This document shows positions 23,306 through 32,230 of a DNA stretch of 64,000 nt, piece after piece. Where the stretch lies: the NCBI RefSeq assembly GCF_009801115.1, contig NZ_VTOL01000014.1, forward strand, positions 100,971-164,970, read 5' to 3'. The translations under genes and the position numbers were made by a program. This stretch comes from Dyadobacter sp. 3J3. Lineage in GTDB: Bacteria > Bacteroidota > Bacteroidia > Cytophagales > Spirosomataceae. The stretch's first letter is position 1, and each line of letters begins with the position of its first letter. Below the pieces are notes generated by a model, which worked only from the letters and a program-made list of their open reading frames with translations, was not told where the DNA came from and did no database searches.

Positions 23306-26300
23306 TTATTGACACATTTCAACTAAAATCTTGTGCGCCTGGTCAATACTTTGCACATTTTCATAGATCAGCATAAGTTTCCCTTTCTGGTCTTTCAACG
23401 AACTTTGTTTTGGATGTAACTTAATGTAATCAATTACTTTACCAAACCTTGGCGACTGAAAAAACTCATCGTTCTGCGAAGTAACGAAGTATCCTTTCAA
23501 TGTATTGTTTTTTAACGTTAATTTTTCGAAATACAAACTTTCGGCTTCCCAACGCAAACGAACTGTTTTCAACAAATTCTCAACTTCTTTTGGCAGAGGT
23601 CCGAAACGATCCATTACTTCTTTCTCGAAACCAAGCAGCTCTTCATTCGTTTTCATATCGTCGAGACGCGTATATAACGAAAGTCTTTCTGAAATATTTT
23701 TGACGTACGTTTCAGGTATTAAGGTAGCAAAATCGGTTTCGATCTGGCAATCCGGCAGTAATTTTGCAGGCAGCCCCAAAGCCGATGAGAACAAATCCTT
23801 GAACTCATTATTTTTCAACTCGGCAACTGCTTCATCCAGCATTTTATGATACAATTCATAACCCAGATCATTCACAAAGCCACTTTGTTCCGCACCTAAG
23901 AGATTTCCTGCTCCACGAATATCCAGATCCCGCATCGCAACTTTAAATCCATCTCCCAGTTCCGAAAACTCTTCCAAAGTCTGAAGACGTTTTCTAGAAT
24001 CACTGGCTAAGGTAGACGCGTTCGGCGTTAAAAGGTAACAGAATGCTTTTCTGTTGGAACGCCCTACCCGGCCGCGCATCTGGTGAAGATCCGAAAGTCC
24101 GAACATATGCGCCGAATTGATAATGATCGTATTGGCGTTGGCAATATCAATTCCGGATTCAATGATATTGGTAGAAACCAGAATGTCATATTCTCCTTCA
24201 ATGAAGTCGACCATTACTTTTTCAAGTTTATCACCGTCCATTTGTCCATGCGCCACACCGATTCTTACTTCCGGAACCAGACGCATAATAATGTTAGCAA
24301 TCGATTCAATATCATTCACACGGTTATGTACAAAGAAAACCTGTCCGCCGCGCTGCACTTCAAAACTGATGGCATCGCGGATAAATTCTTCACTGAATGA
24401 ATGTATTTCTGTCGTTACCGGCTGGCGATTTGGTGGCGGCGTTGCGATAACCGAAAGATCACGCGCGCCCATTAAAGAAAAATGCAGTGTTCTTGGAATT
24501 GGCGTTGCAGTTAATGTCAAAACATCCACATTCACACGCATTTCCTTCAATCTGTCTTTTGCTTTAACTCCAAATTTTTGCTCCTCATCGACAATCAAAA
24601 GACCAAGATCTTTGAACTGCACATCTTTATTCAAAATACGGTGTGTGCCGATCAGGATATCAATTTTGCCTTCGGCAGCCTCTTTCAGCGTATCTTTAAT
24701 TTGTTTTGTTGATTTAAAACGATTGATATAACCCACTTTCGCCGGGAAATCTGATAAACGTTCGCTGAACGTTTTAAAATGCTGCATGGCCAAAATCGTT
24801 GTTGGTACCAAAACAGCTACTTGTTTACTATCACAAACGGCTTTGAAAGCTGCGCGAATTGCTACTTCTGTTTTTCCAAAACCAACATCACCACAAACCA
24901 GACGATCCATCGGATGACCTTTTTCCATATCATCTTTCACGTCGGCAATGGCCGTTGCCTGATCCGGCGTATCTTCATACAAGAAGGATGATTCAAGTTC
25001 AGCCTGCATGTAATTGTCAGCAGAAAACTGGAAACCTGGTGCCTGACGACGTTTCGCGTAAAGTGCAATCAGTTCGTGGGCAATATCTTTAAGCTGCTTT
25101 TTAACTCTTGATTTTTTCGCTTCCCAATCGCCGGAACCCAATTTACTCATCGCAGGAGGCGTTCCCTCCTTGCCGGTATACTTGGCAATTTTATGCAGGT
25201 TATGCACACTTACATATAGCAAATCATTGTCGCGGTAAATAAGCCGGATTGCTTCCTGCTCTTTTCCATTGACATCTTTCCGCTCCATACCGGCAAAACG
25301 TCCAATACCATAATCCACATGGGTAACAAAATCACCGACGTGCAGGGACTTCAATTCTTTCAGCGTAATCGCTTTCGATTTGCTGAATTTTTCTTTTAAC
25401 CTGTACTTATGAAAACGGGCAAAAATCTGGTGATCAGTATAACAGGCTATTTTCAGATTTTCGTCAATAAAACCTTCCCGAAGCGAAATATTCGGCATCG
25501 GCTGAAATTTGACAAACGGATCAAGATCTTCAAAAATCCTTTCCAGACGATCCAGCTGTTTCGGTTGTTCCGCAACAATGATATTGACAAAACCTTTTGA
25601 CTGATTTTCGGAAAGATCATCCAGTAAACGCTTAAAGTCCTTATTAAAAGACGGTTGCGGTTTGGAAGAATAGGGGAGTTTGCTTTCCGTTTTGAAATAA
25701 AACCGACGCCCGAATTCTACCGTTTTAAATTTTTTAACCTGATTTAAAAAACCGCGTCGTGTCTCAAATAAATCGGCCGGATTTGAAACGATCTGAACAC
25801 CACCGCTGGTCACTTCCTGTAAAGCTTTTTCCGCTTTCTCGAAACAGCTTTCGATCACTTCAAGCGTTAGTTCTGCATCTTTAAACCACAAAACTGAATC
25901 GCTATCCAGAAAATCCATGAATGATTCTCTCGTTTCATGAACCAGTTTTTGCTGAATATCCGGGACAATATTAATTTGTTTGGCTGTTTCAATCGAAAGC
26001 TGCGTATCAGGATCAAAAGAGCGGATACTTTCCACTTCGTCACCAAAAAGCTCGATACGGAATGGATGTTCGCTGGCAAAAGAGAAAACATCCAGAATAC
26101 CTCCACGTACGGAAAACTGGCCGGCTTCAAAAACAAAGTCGGTAATTTCAAAACCATAACTGGTCAGGAATTCTGTCAGAAATGATGGATCCAGCTTCTG
26201 GCCTACTTTCACCGAAAAAGTGTTGGCAATCAACGATCTTTTGTTGATCACTTTTTCAAAAAGCGCTTCGGGATAAGTTACGATTTGAAACGGTCCGGGT

Positions 26301-26656
26301 TTGGCAACGTTCAATTTATTCAGGATTTCTCCGCGCATCAGAACGTTGGCGTTGTCTACTTCTTCGTAATGATATGGGCGTTTGTAGGACGTAGGATAAT
26401 ATAAAACCTCCGTTTTGCCCAGCAAATTCTGCAAGTCATTTTGAAAATAAGCAGCCTCTTCCCGATCGCTCAAAATATATAAGGCCGGACTTTTCTTCTT
26501 TTGCTGAACGGCCGCTGCAATTACCGCATCTACACTGCCGACAAGTCCTTTGATCTGAATATGTGCGGCGTCCTGTTTTTTAGAGGCAATTTGTGAAATG
26601 AACAGATCCAGATAACTGTCACCTCCGTATAGCGTCAATAAATCTTTTACTTCCAA
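23306..26656 (-). CDS. mfd: Transcription-repair coupling factor
   Basis: A protein of about 1116 residues that displaces stalled RNA polymerase and recruits UvrA. It has a UvrB-like N-terminal module, then an RNAP-interacting CarD-like domain (HVGDFVTHVDYGIGRFAG). The helicase core has Walker A GDVGFGKTEVAIRAAFK, LTATPIPRTLHFSLMGARDL and the RGRVGRSNRKAFCYLL motif. A C-terminal TRCF domain follows. The frame is open to a TTG at 26716. I prefer the TTG at 26656, giving EVKDLLTLYGGDSYLDLF near the N-terminus. No ATG is available, so the exact start is uncertain. Confidence 0.96.
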   Translation of the reverse strand: MEVKDLLTLYGGDSYLDLFISQIASKKQDAAHIQIKGLVGSVDAVIAAAVQQKKKSPALYILSDREEAAYFQNDLQNLLGKTEVLYYPTSYKRPYHYEEVDNANVLMRGEILNKLNVAKPGPFQIVTYPEALFEKVINKRSLIANTFSVKVGQKLDPSFLTEFLTSYGFEITDFVFEAGQFSVRGGILDVFSFASEHPFRIELFGDEVESIRSFDPDTQLSIETAKQINIVPDIQQKLVHETRESFMDFLDSDSVLWFKDAELTLEVIESCFEKAEKALQEVTSGGVQIVSNPADLFETRRGFLNQVKKFKTVEFGRRFYFKTESKLPYSSKPQPSFNKDFKRLLDDLSENQSKGFVNIIVAEQPKQLDRLERIFEDLDPFVKFQPMPNISLREGFIDENLKIACYTDHQIFARFHKYRLKEKFSKSKAITLKELKSLHVGDFVTHVDYGIGRFAGMERKDVNGKEQEAIRLIYRDNDLLYVSVHNLHKIAKYTGKEGTPPAMSKLGSGDWEAKKSRVKKQLKDIAHELIALYAKRRQAPGFQFSADNYMQAELESSFLYEDTPDQATAIADVKDDMEKGHPMDRLVCGDVGFGKTEVAIRAAFKAVCDSKQVAVLVPTTILAMQHFKTFSERLSDFPAKVGYINRFKSTKQIKDTLKEAAEGKIDILIGTHRILNKDVQFKDLGLLIVDEEQKFGVKAKDRLKEMRVNVDVLTLTATPIPRTLHFSLMGARDLSVIATPPPNRQPVTTEIHSFSEEFIRDAISFEVQRGGQVFFVHNRVNDIESIANIIMRLVPEVRIGVAHGQMDGDKLEKVMVDFIEGEYDILVSTNIIESGIDIANANTIIINSAHMFGLSDLHQMRGRVGRSNRKAFCYLLTPNASTLASDSRKRLQTLEEFSELGDGFKVAMRDLDIRGAGNLLGAEQSGFVNDLGYELYHKMLDEAVAELKNNEFKDLFSSALGLPAKLLPDCQIETDFATLIPETYVKNISERLSLYTRLDDMKTNEELLGFEKEVMDRFGPLPKEVENLLKTVRLRWEAESLYFEKLTLKNNTLKGYFVTSQNDEFFQSPRFGKVIDYIKLHPKQSSLKDQKGKLMLIYENVQSIDQAHKILVEMCQ

Positions 26657-26863
26657 AAGTATAGCTAAATTATTAGAGGAAATTTCCCCGGTTTTTATAA
26701 ACTTGATCAAACACAAAAAGCCGTTCCAGGGATTTTCCCGGTCGGCAATAAATTAAGAACAACAGATTTTTCGCTTTTGTTTACTGTTTTTTCTCTTTTA
26801 CAAAGATAAAGTGAAATCAGTCGGGGACAACGTAAAATTTTTGTGAAATGTCTTAATTTGAAA

Positions 26864-27475
26864 TCAGTTAATTTTCTCTAAAACTTCGTCTGTGAATATC
26901 ATTTTATTAATGGTTTCACAGGTAATTCGCAAACCGTCCTCAAAAATTTTATGGGGAGTCGCACTTCCCGTCAGTTCATCACTGTAAGTCTGACTGTCGG
27001 CAACCTGTATTTTTTTGTTATTCAGGAACAATGACGATTCGAATTGGAACGCCGCTGAGGAATTATTTGAAGTGACAGGAACGGCCACATTTCCTGCAAG
27101 AACAGCCGAAGTAGAGGACCCTCCAACCTTCCAGAAAGGCCTGATTCGATAAATAACTAATACTAAACCTTTCTCAGGAGTTATCCCCAGAAAATTAATT
27201 GTTTGAAAATTTTTGCTGAAAGTACTTTTCAACCCATCTATAACACTTAATCTGAAATCACTGACTTTCATTTTTTTTATTCCACCACCGTCCATCACAA
27301 GGCTATCTCTCACATCTTCCATTAAAACGATGTTCAAAGGCTGGGTGACTTTTTTCTGAAATGGTTTTGCGTAAGGTTGAACCGCAACATATCCCAATGG
27401 CCGCAGATGCGTGCTGCAACCGGCAAAAATGAATATCAGGAAAAATGCGGTGGGGAGTGTAAATTTAAATTTCAT
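26864..27475 (-). CDS. Hypothetical lipoprotein
   Basis: A 203-residue lipoprotein with signal MKFKFTLPTAFFLIFIFAGC (lipobox IFAGC). I recognise no domain. The pattern of a LNIVLMEDVRDSL strand, later ITPEKGLVLVIYRIRPFW, and a Thr/Ser/Gly-rich SSTSAVLAGNVAVPVTSNNS is reminiscent of outer-membrane-associated LptE/ABC-auxiliary-type lipoproteins, but this is only a resemblance. The frame is open 20 codons upstream, but the ATG at 27475 gives the lipoprotein signal. Confidence 0.7.
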   Translation of the reverse strand: MKFKFTLPTAFFLIFIFAGCSTHLRPLGYVAVQPYAKPFQKKVTQPLNIVLMEDVRDSLVMDGGGIKKMKVSDFRLSVIDGLKSTFSKNFQTINFLGITPEKGLVLVIYRIRPFWKVGGSSTSAVLAGNVAVPVTSNNSSAAFQFESSLFLNNKKIQVADSQTYSDELTGSATPHKIFEDGLRITCETINKMIFTDEVLEKIN

Positions 27476-27685
27476 AATGAAAAGGTAGGTAAGGATTAGA
27501 CAAACAAAGTTTCTTTGTAACTTAAATGAGTACAATAAATATAGGAATCGTTATGCTAAATGCAAAGGAAGTGACATATGGCATCCGGAATTTTCATTTT
27601 AAATACATTCGCGGATAGAAAAAATATCCATCTGCTTAATTTTTGGTTTCTTTGGATACAAATTCAAGGTAACTTTTTCAAATAC

Positions 27686-28306
27686 ATGATCGACTGGCTC
27701 AATCAATCCATAACTTTCGCGGGCATAGCCACAACGGTTCTTGAAATACTCGGTTTTGTGACGGGCGCAATTTGTGTTTATCTAAATACCCGGCAAAATG
27801 TTTTGGGCTGGTTTTTCGGAATTATCAACGCCGTACTTTACGTGATCGTTTTCTGGCAGGTTAAGTTATATGCCGATATGAGTTTGCAGGGTTACTATTT
27901 CTTTACCAGTATTTATGGCTGGTGGATGTGGTTATATGGCGGAAAAAGTCATGATGGAATTTCAGTAAGTAATACACCATCAAAACTTTATGGAATTTTT
28001 GCCATTATCTTTTTTGCCGGAACCTTACTCTGGGGGTTTCTCCTGGGCCGTTTCACCAATGCAAGTTTTACCTATGTTGATTCTGCGCTAACCATTGCCA
28101 GTTTGATCGCACAATGGATGATGGTACGAAAATATCTTGAAAACTGGATCGTCTGGATCGTCGCAGATGCCTGCTACACGGTAATGTATTTTTACAAAGA
28201 TCTATACCTTACAGCCATTTTATATGCTGTTTTTCTGGCATTAGCTGTGTTAGGATATATTCAATGGAAACGGGATATGAAGAAATTGACAAGCGCCAAT
28301 TTTTAA
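27686..28306 (+). CDS. pnuC: Nicotinamide riboside transporter PnuC
   Basis: A 206-residue integral membrane protein with about seven hydrophobic segments. It has the family motifs LEILGFVTGAICVYLNTRQN, LGWFFGIINAVLYVIVFWQV and a C-terminal NWIVWIVADACYTVMYFYKD. PnuC proteins take up nicotinamide riboside by facilitated diffusion for NAD salvage. An upstream ATG at 27578 adds 36 residues not expected for the family. It converges with the barstar gene with a 4-bp overlap at the stops. No riboswitch was recognised upstream. Confidence 0.92.
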   Translation: MIDWLNQSITFAGIATTVLEILGFVTGAICVYLNTRQNVLGWFFGIINAVLYVIVFWQVKLYADMSLQGYYFFTSIYGWWMWLYGGKSHDGISVSNTPSKLYGIFAIIFFAGTLLWGFLLGRFTNASFTYVDSALTIASLIAQWMMVRKYLENWIVWIVADACYTVMYFYKDLYLTAILYAVFLALAVLGYIQWKRDMKKLTSANF

Positions 28307-28743
28307 CAATCACCAAAAGGAATTTCCTGTTCTTCCAGAATGGCCCTGATCCTTGGTGAATCTTCAAAAATAATCCGGAGCTCTTTTTTTGCAACATCTT
28401 CCTCTTCGTCCATCCATTTCCAATCTTCCGCTGTTGCGTCAAAAATGTCAATAAGCGCGAGAATTTTATCGTCTGATTTTTCTTTTGAAAGCCAGTCGTT
28501 GGAATTTGTGATGTATAAAATTACTTTTTCTTCTGTGATCCATTCCAGATCGTTCAGCATTTCATCAAGCGCATCCAGGTTTTTTCCGGAGTAATCTGGG
28601 AAGTTTAATGCTTCGCCAATTTGCTCATGGAAATCTTTTATTGAAGTCGCTTTCTGACCATCAATTTTGGCAATAAAAGCACCCAGAAATGATTTGCGAA
28701 GATCTGTGTCTTTTTTTGCAAGAAGAAAATGTGTGTTTTTCAT
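28303..28743 (-). CDS. Barstar-family ribonuclease inhibitor
   Basis: A 146-residue protein with the barstar fold signature. KIDGQKATSIKDFHEQIGEALNFPDYSGKNLDALDEMLND matches the barstar block of helix, then phosphate-like FPxYxGxNxDAxxD. It has no signal peptide, so it is cytosolic. It lies downstream of, and on the same strand as, a barnase-like gene, its probable target, with a 69-bp gap. It would protect the cytosol from nuclease that has not been exported. Confidence 0.9.
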   Translation of the reverse strand: MKNTHFLLAKKDTDLRKSFLGAFIAKIDGQKATSIKDFHEQIGEALNFPDYSGKNLDALDEMLNDLEWITEEKVILYITNSNDWLSKEKSDDKILALIDIFDATAEDWKWMDEEEDVAKKELRIIFEDSPRIRAILEEQEIPFGDC

Positions 28744-28812
28744 GGTGTTAATACTGACAGAATCAGATAAAAAAGTAAAAGTTGTACAAAGATAAAAAGC
28801 TGCCCGGGAAAG

Positions 28813-29298
28813 TTATTCGATTTCTGTAAAAGAATCATAATGATCCCGCGTATACCACGCGCGTTTATTTTCGCTGGTGATCAAACGTTCCGCACCGCGG
28901 TTTTTTCCTTTTTTCTTAGGATTAACGTCCCATTCCTGGTATTTCATGATACTCCCCGCATCATCTTTTAGTGGCAAAAGTTTTTCAAAGTTTCCAAATT
29001 TTCTGCCTCCCTGATAACCTTCCGGTGCACGGCCATTTTCACGGACATAAGCCAGAATGTTTAAAACTTTCTGGGGAATCTCCCCTTTCTGATTTTTGCT
29101 TAAAAGCGATTTATCAGATTTTCTAGTCAGTTTTAGTGGCTTTTTTGCTTTGGATTCCGTTTGTTCCTGGCTTTGCGTATTTTCCTGAGAAGTATTATTT
29201 CCATTACCAGAACAGGCAACAGCTACTAACGTTGCAAGAATAAAAAAACTTTGTCTGAGCCAGGAAGAAATCGGTGTGTAACGGGTTTTGGAAATCAT
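28813..29298 (-). CDS. Barnase-like ribonuclease, lipoprotein
   Basis: A 161-residue protein. The N-terminus has a hydrophobic signal with lipobox VAVAC, then a Gln/Asn/Ser-rich linker. The C-terminal 100 residues are barnase-like (microbial RNase N1/T1 family): LAYVRENGRAPEGY, GGRKFGNFEKLLP, YQEWDVNP with the general-base Glu, AERLI with the conserved Arg, and TRDHYDSFTEIE with the catalytic His. All expected catalytic residues are present. A lipid-anchored RNase with a cytosolic barstar suggests attack on competitors, or RNA scavenging, at the cell envelope. Confidence 0.88.
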   Translation of the reverse strand: MISKTRYTPISSWLRQSFFILATLVAVACSGNGNNTSQENTQSQEQTESKAKKPLKLTRKSDKSLLSKNQKGEIPQKVLNILAYVRENGRAPEGYQGGRKFGNFEKLLPLKDDAGSIMKYQEWDVNPKKKGKNRGAERLITSENKRAWYTRDHYDSFTEIE

Positions 29299-29332
29299 GT
29301 ATTGCTAAAAATTATTGATACTTTTTTACATA

Positions 29333-29364
29333 AAGAACCTCATCGTGCAGACAATGAGGTTCTT
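29333..29364 (-). terminator. Hairpin after muconolactone isomerase-like gene
   Basis: Perfect 11-bp arms, AAGAACCTCAT (29333-29343) and ATGAGGTTCTT (29354-29364), with a 10-nt loop, 22 bp downstream of the stop on the minus strand. The U-tract is short (TTTATGT), so termination may be partial. Confidence 0.55.
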
Positions 29365-29386
29365 ATAATTTTAAATCATTCGATTT

Positions 29387-29683
29387 TTAATTCAATGAAA
29401 ACATGGGCAGCCTAAGCGCAACGACATTGTTAAACATCAGTTTACAAATGGTTGGGTCCATATAATCAATCAGTGGAAATTCTGAAACCAATGACATTAC
29501 TTCAAACTCAGTTTCCGCTCTTACCACGCACCAGAGTTTCAAACGATCTTCGGATAATGCGTAAGACATAAGTCGTCCCTGCTCCATTAATTCGTTGATT
29601 TTTTTTCTCTGCGCCGGTATTTTCTCAGTGTATTCTTCCGTCATAACAGCCGGAAGTTGGATTTCAACCATATATTGACTCAT
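29387..29683 (-). CDS. Muconolactone isomerase-like small protein
   Basis: A 98-residue protein of the dimeric alpha-beta barrel type resembling muconolactone delta-isomerase (MSQYMVEIQLPAVMTEEYTE, then QRKKINELMEQGRLMSYALS, then LIDYMDPTICKLM). Many Bacteroidetes carry this without any aromatic degradation genes nearby, as here, so the catalytic role is doubtful. Monocistronic between a terminator and a divergent promoter gap. Confidence 0.6.
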   Translation of the reverse strand: MSQYMVEIQLPAVMTEEYTEKIPAQRKKINELMEQGRLMSYALSEDRLKLWCVVRAETEFEVMSLVSEFPLIDYMDPTICKLMFNNVVALRLPMFSLN

Positions 29684-30029
29684 GAGCGAAAGAGGTTAGG
29701 TACGTGAAAATCTAAATTTTACTATTATAAAAGGATATGCGCAATGTAATAGTTCCTCCGATATATTTGATCACATACTCTTTAACTCATATTAACACAC
29801 CAACGATTTTCCGGAGCGTCTCGTTGAACTTAGGTAAGTTAAAAAAAGTTTTAATTATTTAAACCTCTGTTCCAACCATTTTTTAAATATCGGTGTCAAC
29901 GTATTGAAGAGCTGGTAATTTATTTAATCAGAAAGAATAACGAAGCAAGTTTAAAACGAGACCTAGTCCTTAGTAGTAAGGCAAAAAAATAATAAATCAA
30001 ACCGAAAGTAGCACCCCCTTAAACTTCGG
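29684..30029. other. Intergenic region upstream of ECF sigma gene
   Basis: A 346-bp non-coding, AT-rich stretch between divergent genes. A small perfect hairpin, CCTTA-GTAG-TAAGG, lies near 29967-29980. I see no RNA gene, repeat or promoter that fits TAnnTTTG convincingly. ECF genes are often self-regulated from such regions. Confidence 0.5.
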
Positions 30030-30593
30030 ATGACTTTTAACGAACAGGAATTGGTGATTGGCTGTCAACAGCGCAACCGTGTCGCCCAGAAACAGCTATA
30101 TGATGTTTTTGGCGGCAAATTGTTTGCTATATGCCTTCGATATACCAAAAACCGAGATGACGCGCAAGATGTTTTGCAAGATGCTTTTATAAAGATTTAT
30201 GAAAATATAAGTACGTTTCGAAATGATAGTCCGCTTGAATACTGGCTGCGTTCCATCGCAGTCAATACGGCGTTAAACCATTTGAGACAACATAAATATT
30301 TAAAACAGCTCGACGATATTGATACGCATGAAAATGGCCTGGCCGGTAAGGATATTACCTTGGCAGATTTTCAATGGCAGCAGCTGCTGGAATTTATCAA
30401 GGAATTGCCTATCGGCTGTCAGACGATTTTTAATCTGTACGCCATTGAAGGATACCAGCATAATGAAATAGCCCAGAAATTAGGTATATCTGAAGGAACC
30501 TCGAAATCGCAGTATTCGCGGGCTCGTACGCTTCTCCAGGAAAAATTGAACAAAGAAACAAGATTTGATGATGGATCCGTCCAAAAAAAATAG
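30030..30593 (+). CDS. ECF-type RNA polymerase sigma factor
   Basis: A 187-residue sigma-70 ECF protein. Region 2 is RNRVAQKQLYDVFGGKLFAI through YTKNRDDAQDVLQDAFIKIYENI. Region 4 is LPIGCQTIFNLYAIEGYQHN then EIAQKLGISEGTSKSQYSRA. Its stop lies inside the next gene, which has an anti-sigma-like N-terminus, so the two are translationally coupled. Typical of Bacteroidetes ECF factors controlling surface or stress genes; its regulon is unknown. Confidence 0.94.
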   Translation: MTFNEQELVIGCQQRNRVAQKQLYDVFGGKLFAICLRYTKNRDDAQDVLQDAFIKIYENISTFRNDSPLEYWLRSIAVNTALNHLRQHKYLKQLDDIDTHENGLAGKDITLADFQWQQLLEFIKELPIGCQTIFNLYAIEGYQHNEIAQKLGISEGTSKSQYSRARTLLQEKLNKETRFDDGSVQKK

Positions 30594-32118
30594 CTTTGAT
30601 GAGCAATGGAAAAAGGCATTTCAGGAAGCTTCTGAAACGCCTCCTCTATCTGCCTGGGAAGGCATAGAGGCTCGTCTTGACGAGGAAGAGAGGGATAAAG
30701 TGGTTCCACTTTGGTGGAAAACACCAGGATATTGGTATGCGGCTGCCTCGGTGGCAGCATTGCTGCTTGTTGGTATTAGTTTATGGGATGGCTCTAACAA
30801 CGTGAATAATAGTAACGCAGAGAAACAAGTAGCAGCCAATAAAACCAGTCCTGATACTCAAAAGGAAGTTTTAGAAGAAGATAAAAGTGTTATTCCAACT
30901 GAAACACAAATCGAAAAAGAGCGGGTTTTAAGCCCGGGAAGCACTATTGCAGAAGTTGGAAGAAGTAAAGGCTTATCGGAAAATGCGGCTGTTTTCAGAA
31001 ACACCGGGGAAAAATTAGTGCAGCAAAAATCAGGATTTGGAGAAAGTAGAAATACTGATGTTGTACCACCCGTGGAAAATAATGTCGCTGCCGTATCGGG
31101 TTTTAACAGCGAAGAAAAATCTTTGTTGGCCAGTGATTTTAAGAAAATAAAGGAAACTCCTGAGGCAAAAGAGGCTCAGGAGTTGACAAATAATTCCGAA
31201 AAAGCGGTTGAAATAGCAAAACTTGATGCTGCAAGTCAGATTTTAGCAGAAGCGTTGATGCCGATCGGATATAAAGATCTGGATGTTTACATGCAAAAAC
31301 GCTATGTTTTCTATAAGCCAGATGCGATGGCTGAAACCAAGCTTCCTAAAAAAGAGAAAAAGAAACAGGAATATTGGGCTGATGTAAATGTGATGCCTGC
31401 CAGTTTTAATCCAAATATAAATGTAACAAATGCGCCTTCGGCCTATGCTTCCGCGAATGCATCACGACAGTCATTATCAGGGAGCAGTAAATCCGGATCA
31501 TCTTATGCAGTTCAGACGCAAGGCGCGAAGCGTATTTCCAAACACTGGTCGGTGGAAACGGGTTTGAATTATTTGCAGGGAAATTCTACCTATGAAGGTG
31601 GAGGATATTTATTGAATGCTGTTAACAGCCAGTCCGAGAATGTATTGCAAAGTGCGTTAGCGGATAAAACAGCTTTGGGATCTAATGCTGCTCCTAACAG
31701 CCCAGCGCTAGGTTCTAATTACTCGTCTAATACGCTTTATATTGCTTTAAATAAAGAAGTTATTAATAATTACCGCTTCGTTCAGGTTCCTGTTCAGGCT
31801 GGTTTTACATTAAATCCTGACAAGAAATTAAGCTATTCAGTTGTGGGTGGAGTGATTACGAATTTCTTTGTCAACAATGAATTTGAGGCCGCTTCGGGAT
31901 CTGTGATCACAACGAAAGCGAAGGATGATGTGTATCGTAATTTGAATTATTCGGCAACAACCGGTCTGCGTTTCAATTATAAATTATCAGCAAAATTAAA
32001 AGCAACACTTTCAGGATCGTATCAAAAATCACTGCTTTCAGGATTTAAAAACAGCGAATCACTGGAATCACATCCGTCATTATATGGTGTTGCCTGGGGT
32101 GTAAGATATTCTTTTTAA
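30568..32118 (+). CDS. Anti-sigma-like, transmembrane and beta-barrel protein
   Basis: A protein of about 516 residues overlapping the sigma gene. Residues 1-50 are cytosolic and anti-sigma-like (FDEQWKKAFQEASETPPLSA, WEGIEARLDEEE), followed by one transmembrane helix near 52-72 (YWYAAASVAALLLVGISLW). A Lys/Glu/Ser-rich linker runs to about 250. The last 200 residues are beta-rich with alternating aromatics and end GVRYSF, like an outer-membrane barrel. So the chain may link a sigma-binding cytosolic tail to an envelope sensor. The start codon is an ATG at 30568 or 30571. Confidence 0.75.
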   Translation: MMDPSKKNSFDEQWKKAFQEASETPPLSAWEGIEARLDEEERDKVVPLWWKTPGYWYAAASVAALLLVGISLWDGSNNVNNSNAEKQVAANKTSPDTQKEVLEEDKSVIPTETQIEKERVLSPGSTIAEVGRSKGLSENAAVFRNTGEKLVQQKSGFGESRNTDVVPPVENNVAAVSGFNSEEKSLLASDFKKIKETPEAKEAQELTNNSEKAVEIAKLDAASQILAEALMPIGYKDLDVYMQKRYVFYKPDAMAETKLPKKEKKKQEYWADVNVMPASFNPNINVTNAPSAYASANASRQSLSGSSKSGSSYAVQTQGAKRISKHWSVETGLNYLQGNSTYEGGGYLLNAVNSQSENVLQSALADKTALGSNAAPNSPALGSNYSSNTLYIALNKEVINNYRFVQVPVQAGFTLNPDKKLSYSVVGGVITNFFVNNEFEAASGSVITTKAKDDVYRNLNYSATTGLRFNYKLSAKLKATLSGSYQKSLLSGFKNSESLESHPSLYGVAWGVRYSF

Positions 32119-32230
32119 AAAAAAGATTCATCTCATTCCAACCAATCAGCGGAGAATTGACTCTTCATAATATAACCTGTTACGTAGGTTAAATAAAATT
32201 GAAACCCTATACACATTTTATTTATTAGCC

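Noticed and set aside
27476..27685. NAD- or thiamine-type riboswitch before pnuC
   Set aside because: I looked for conserved aptamer features between the lipoprotein gene and pnuC and saw none that I could support.
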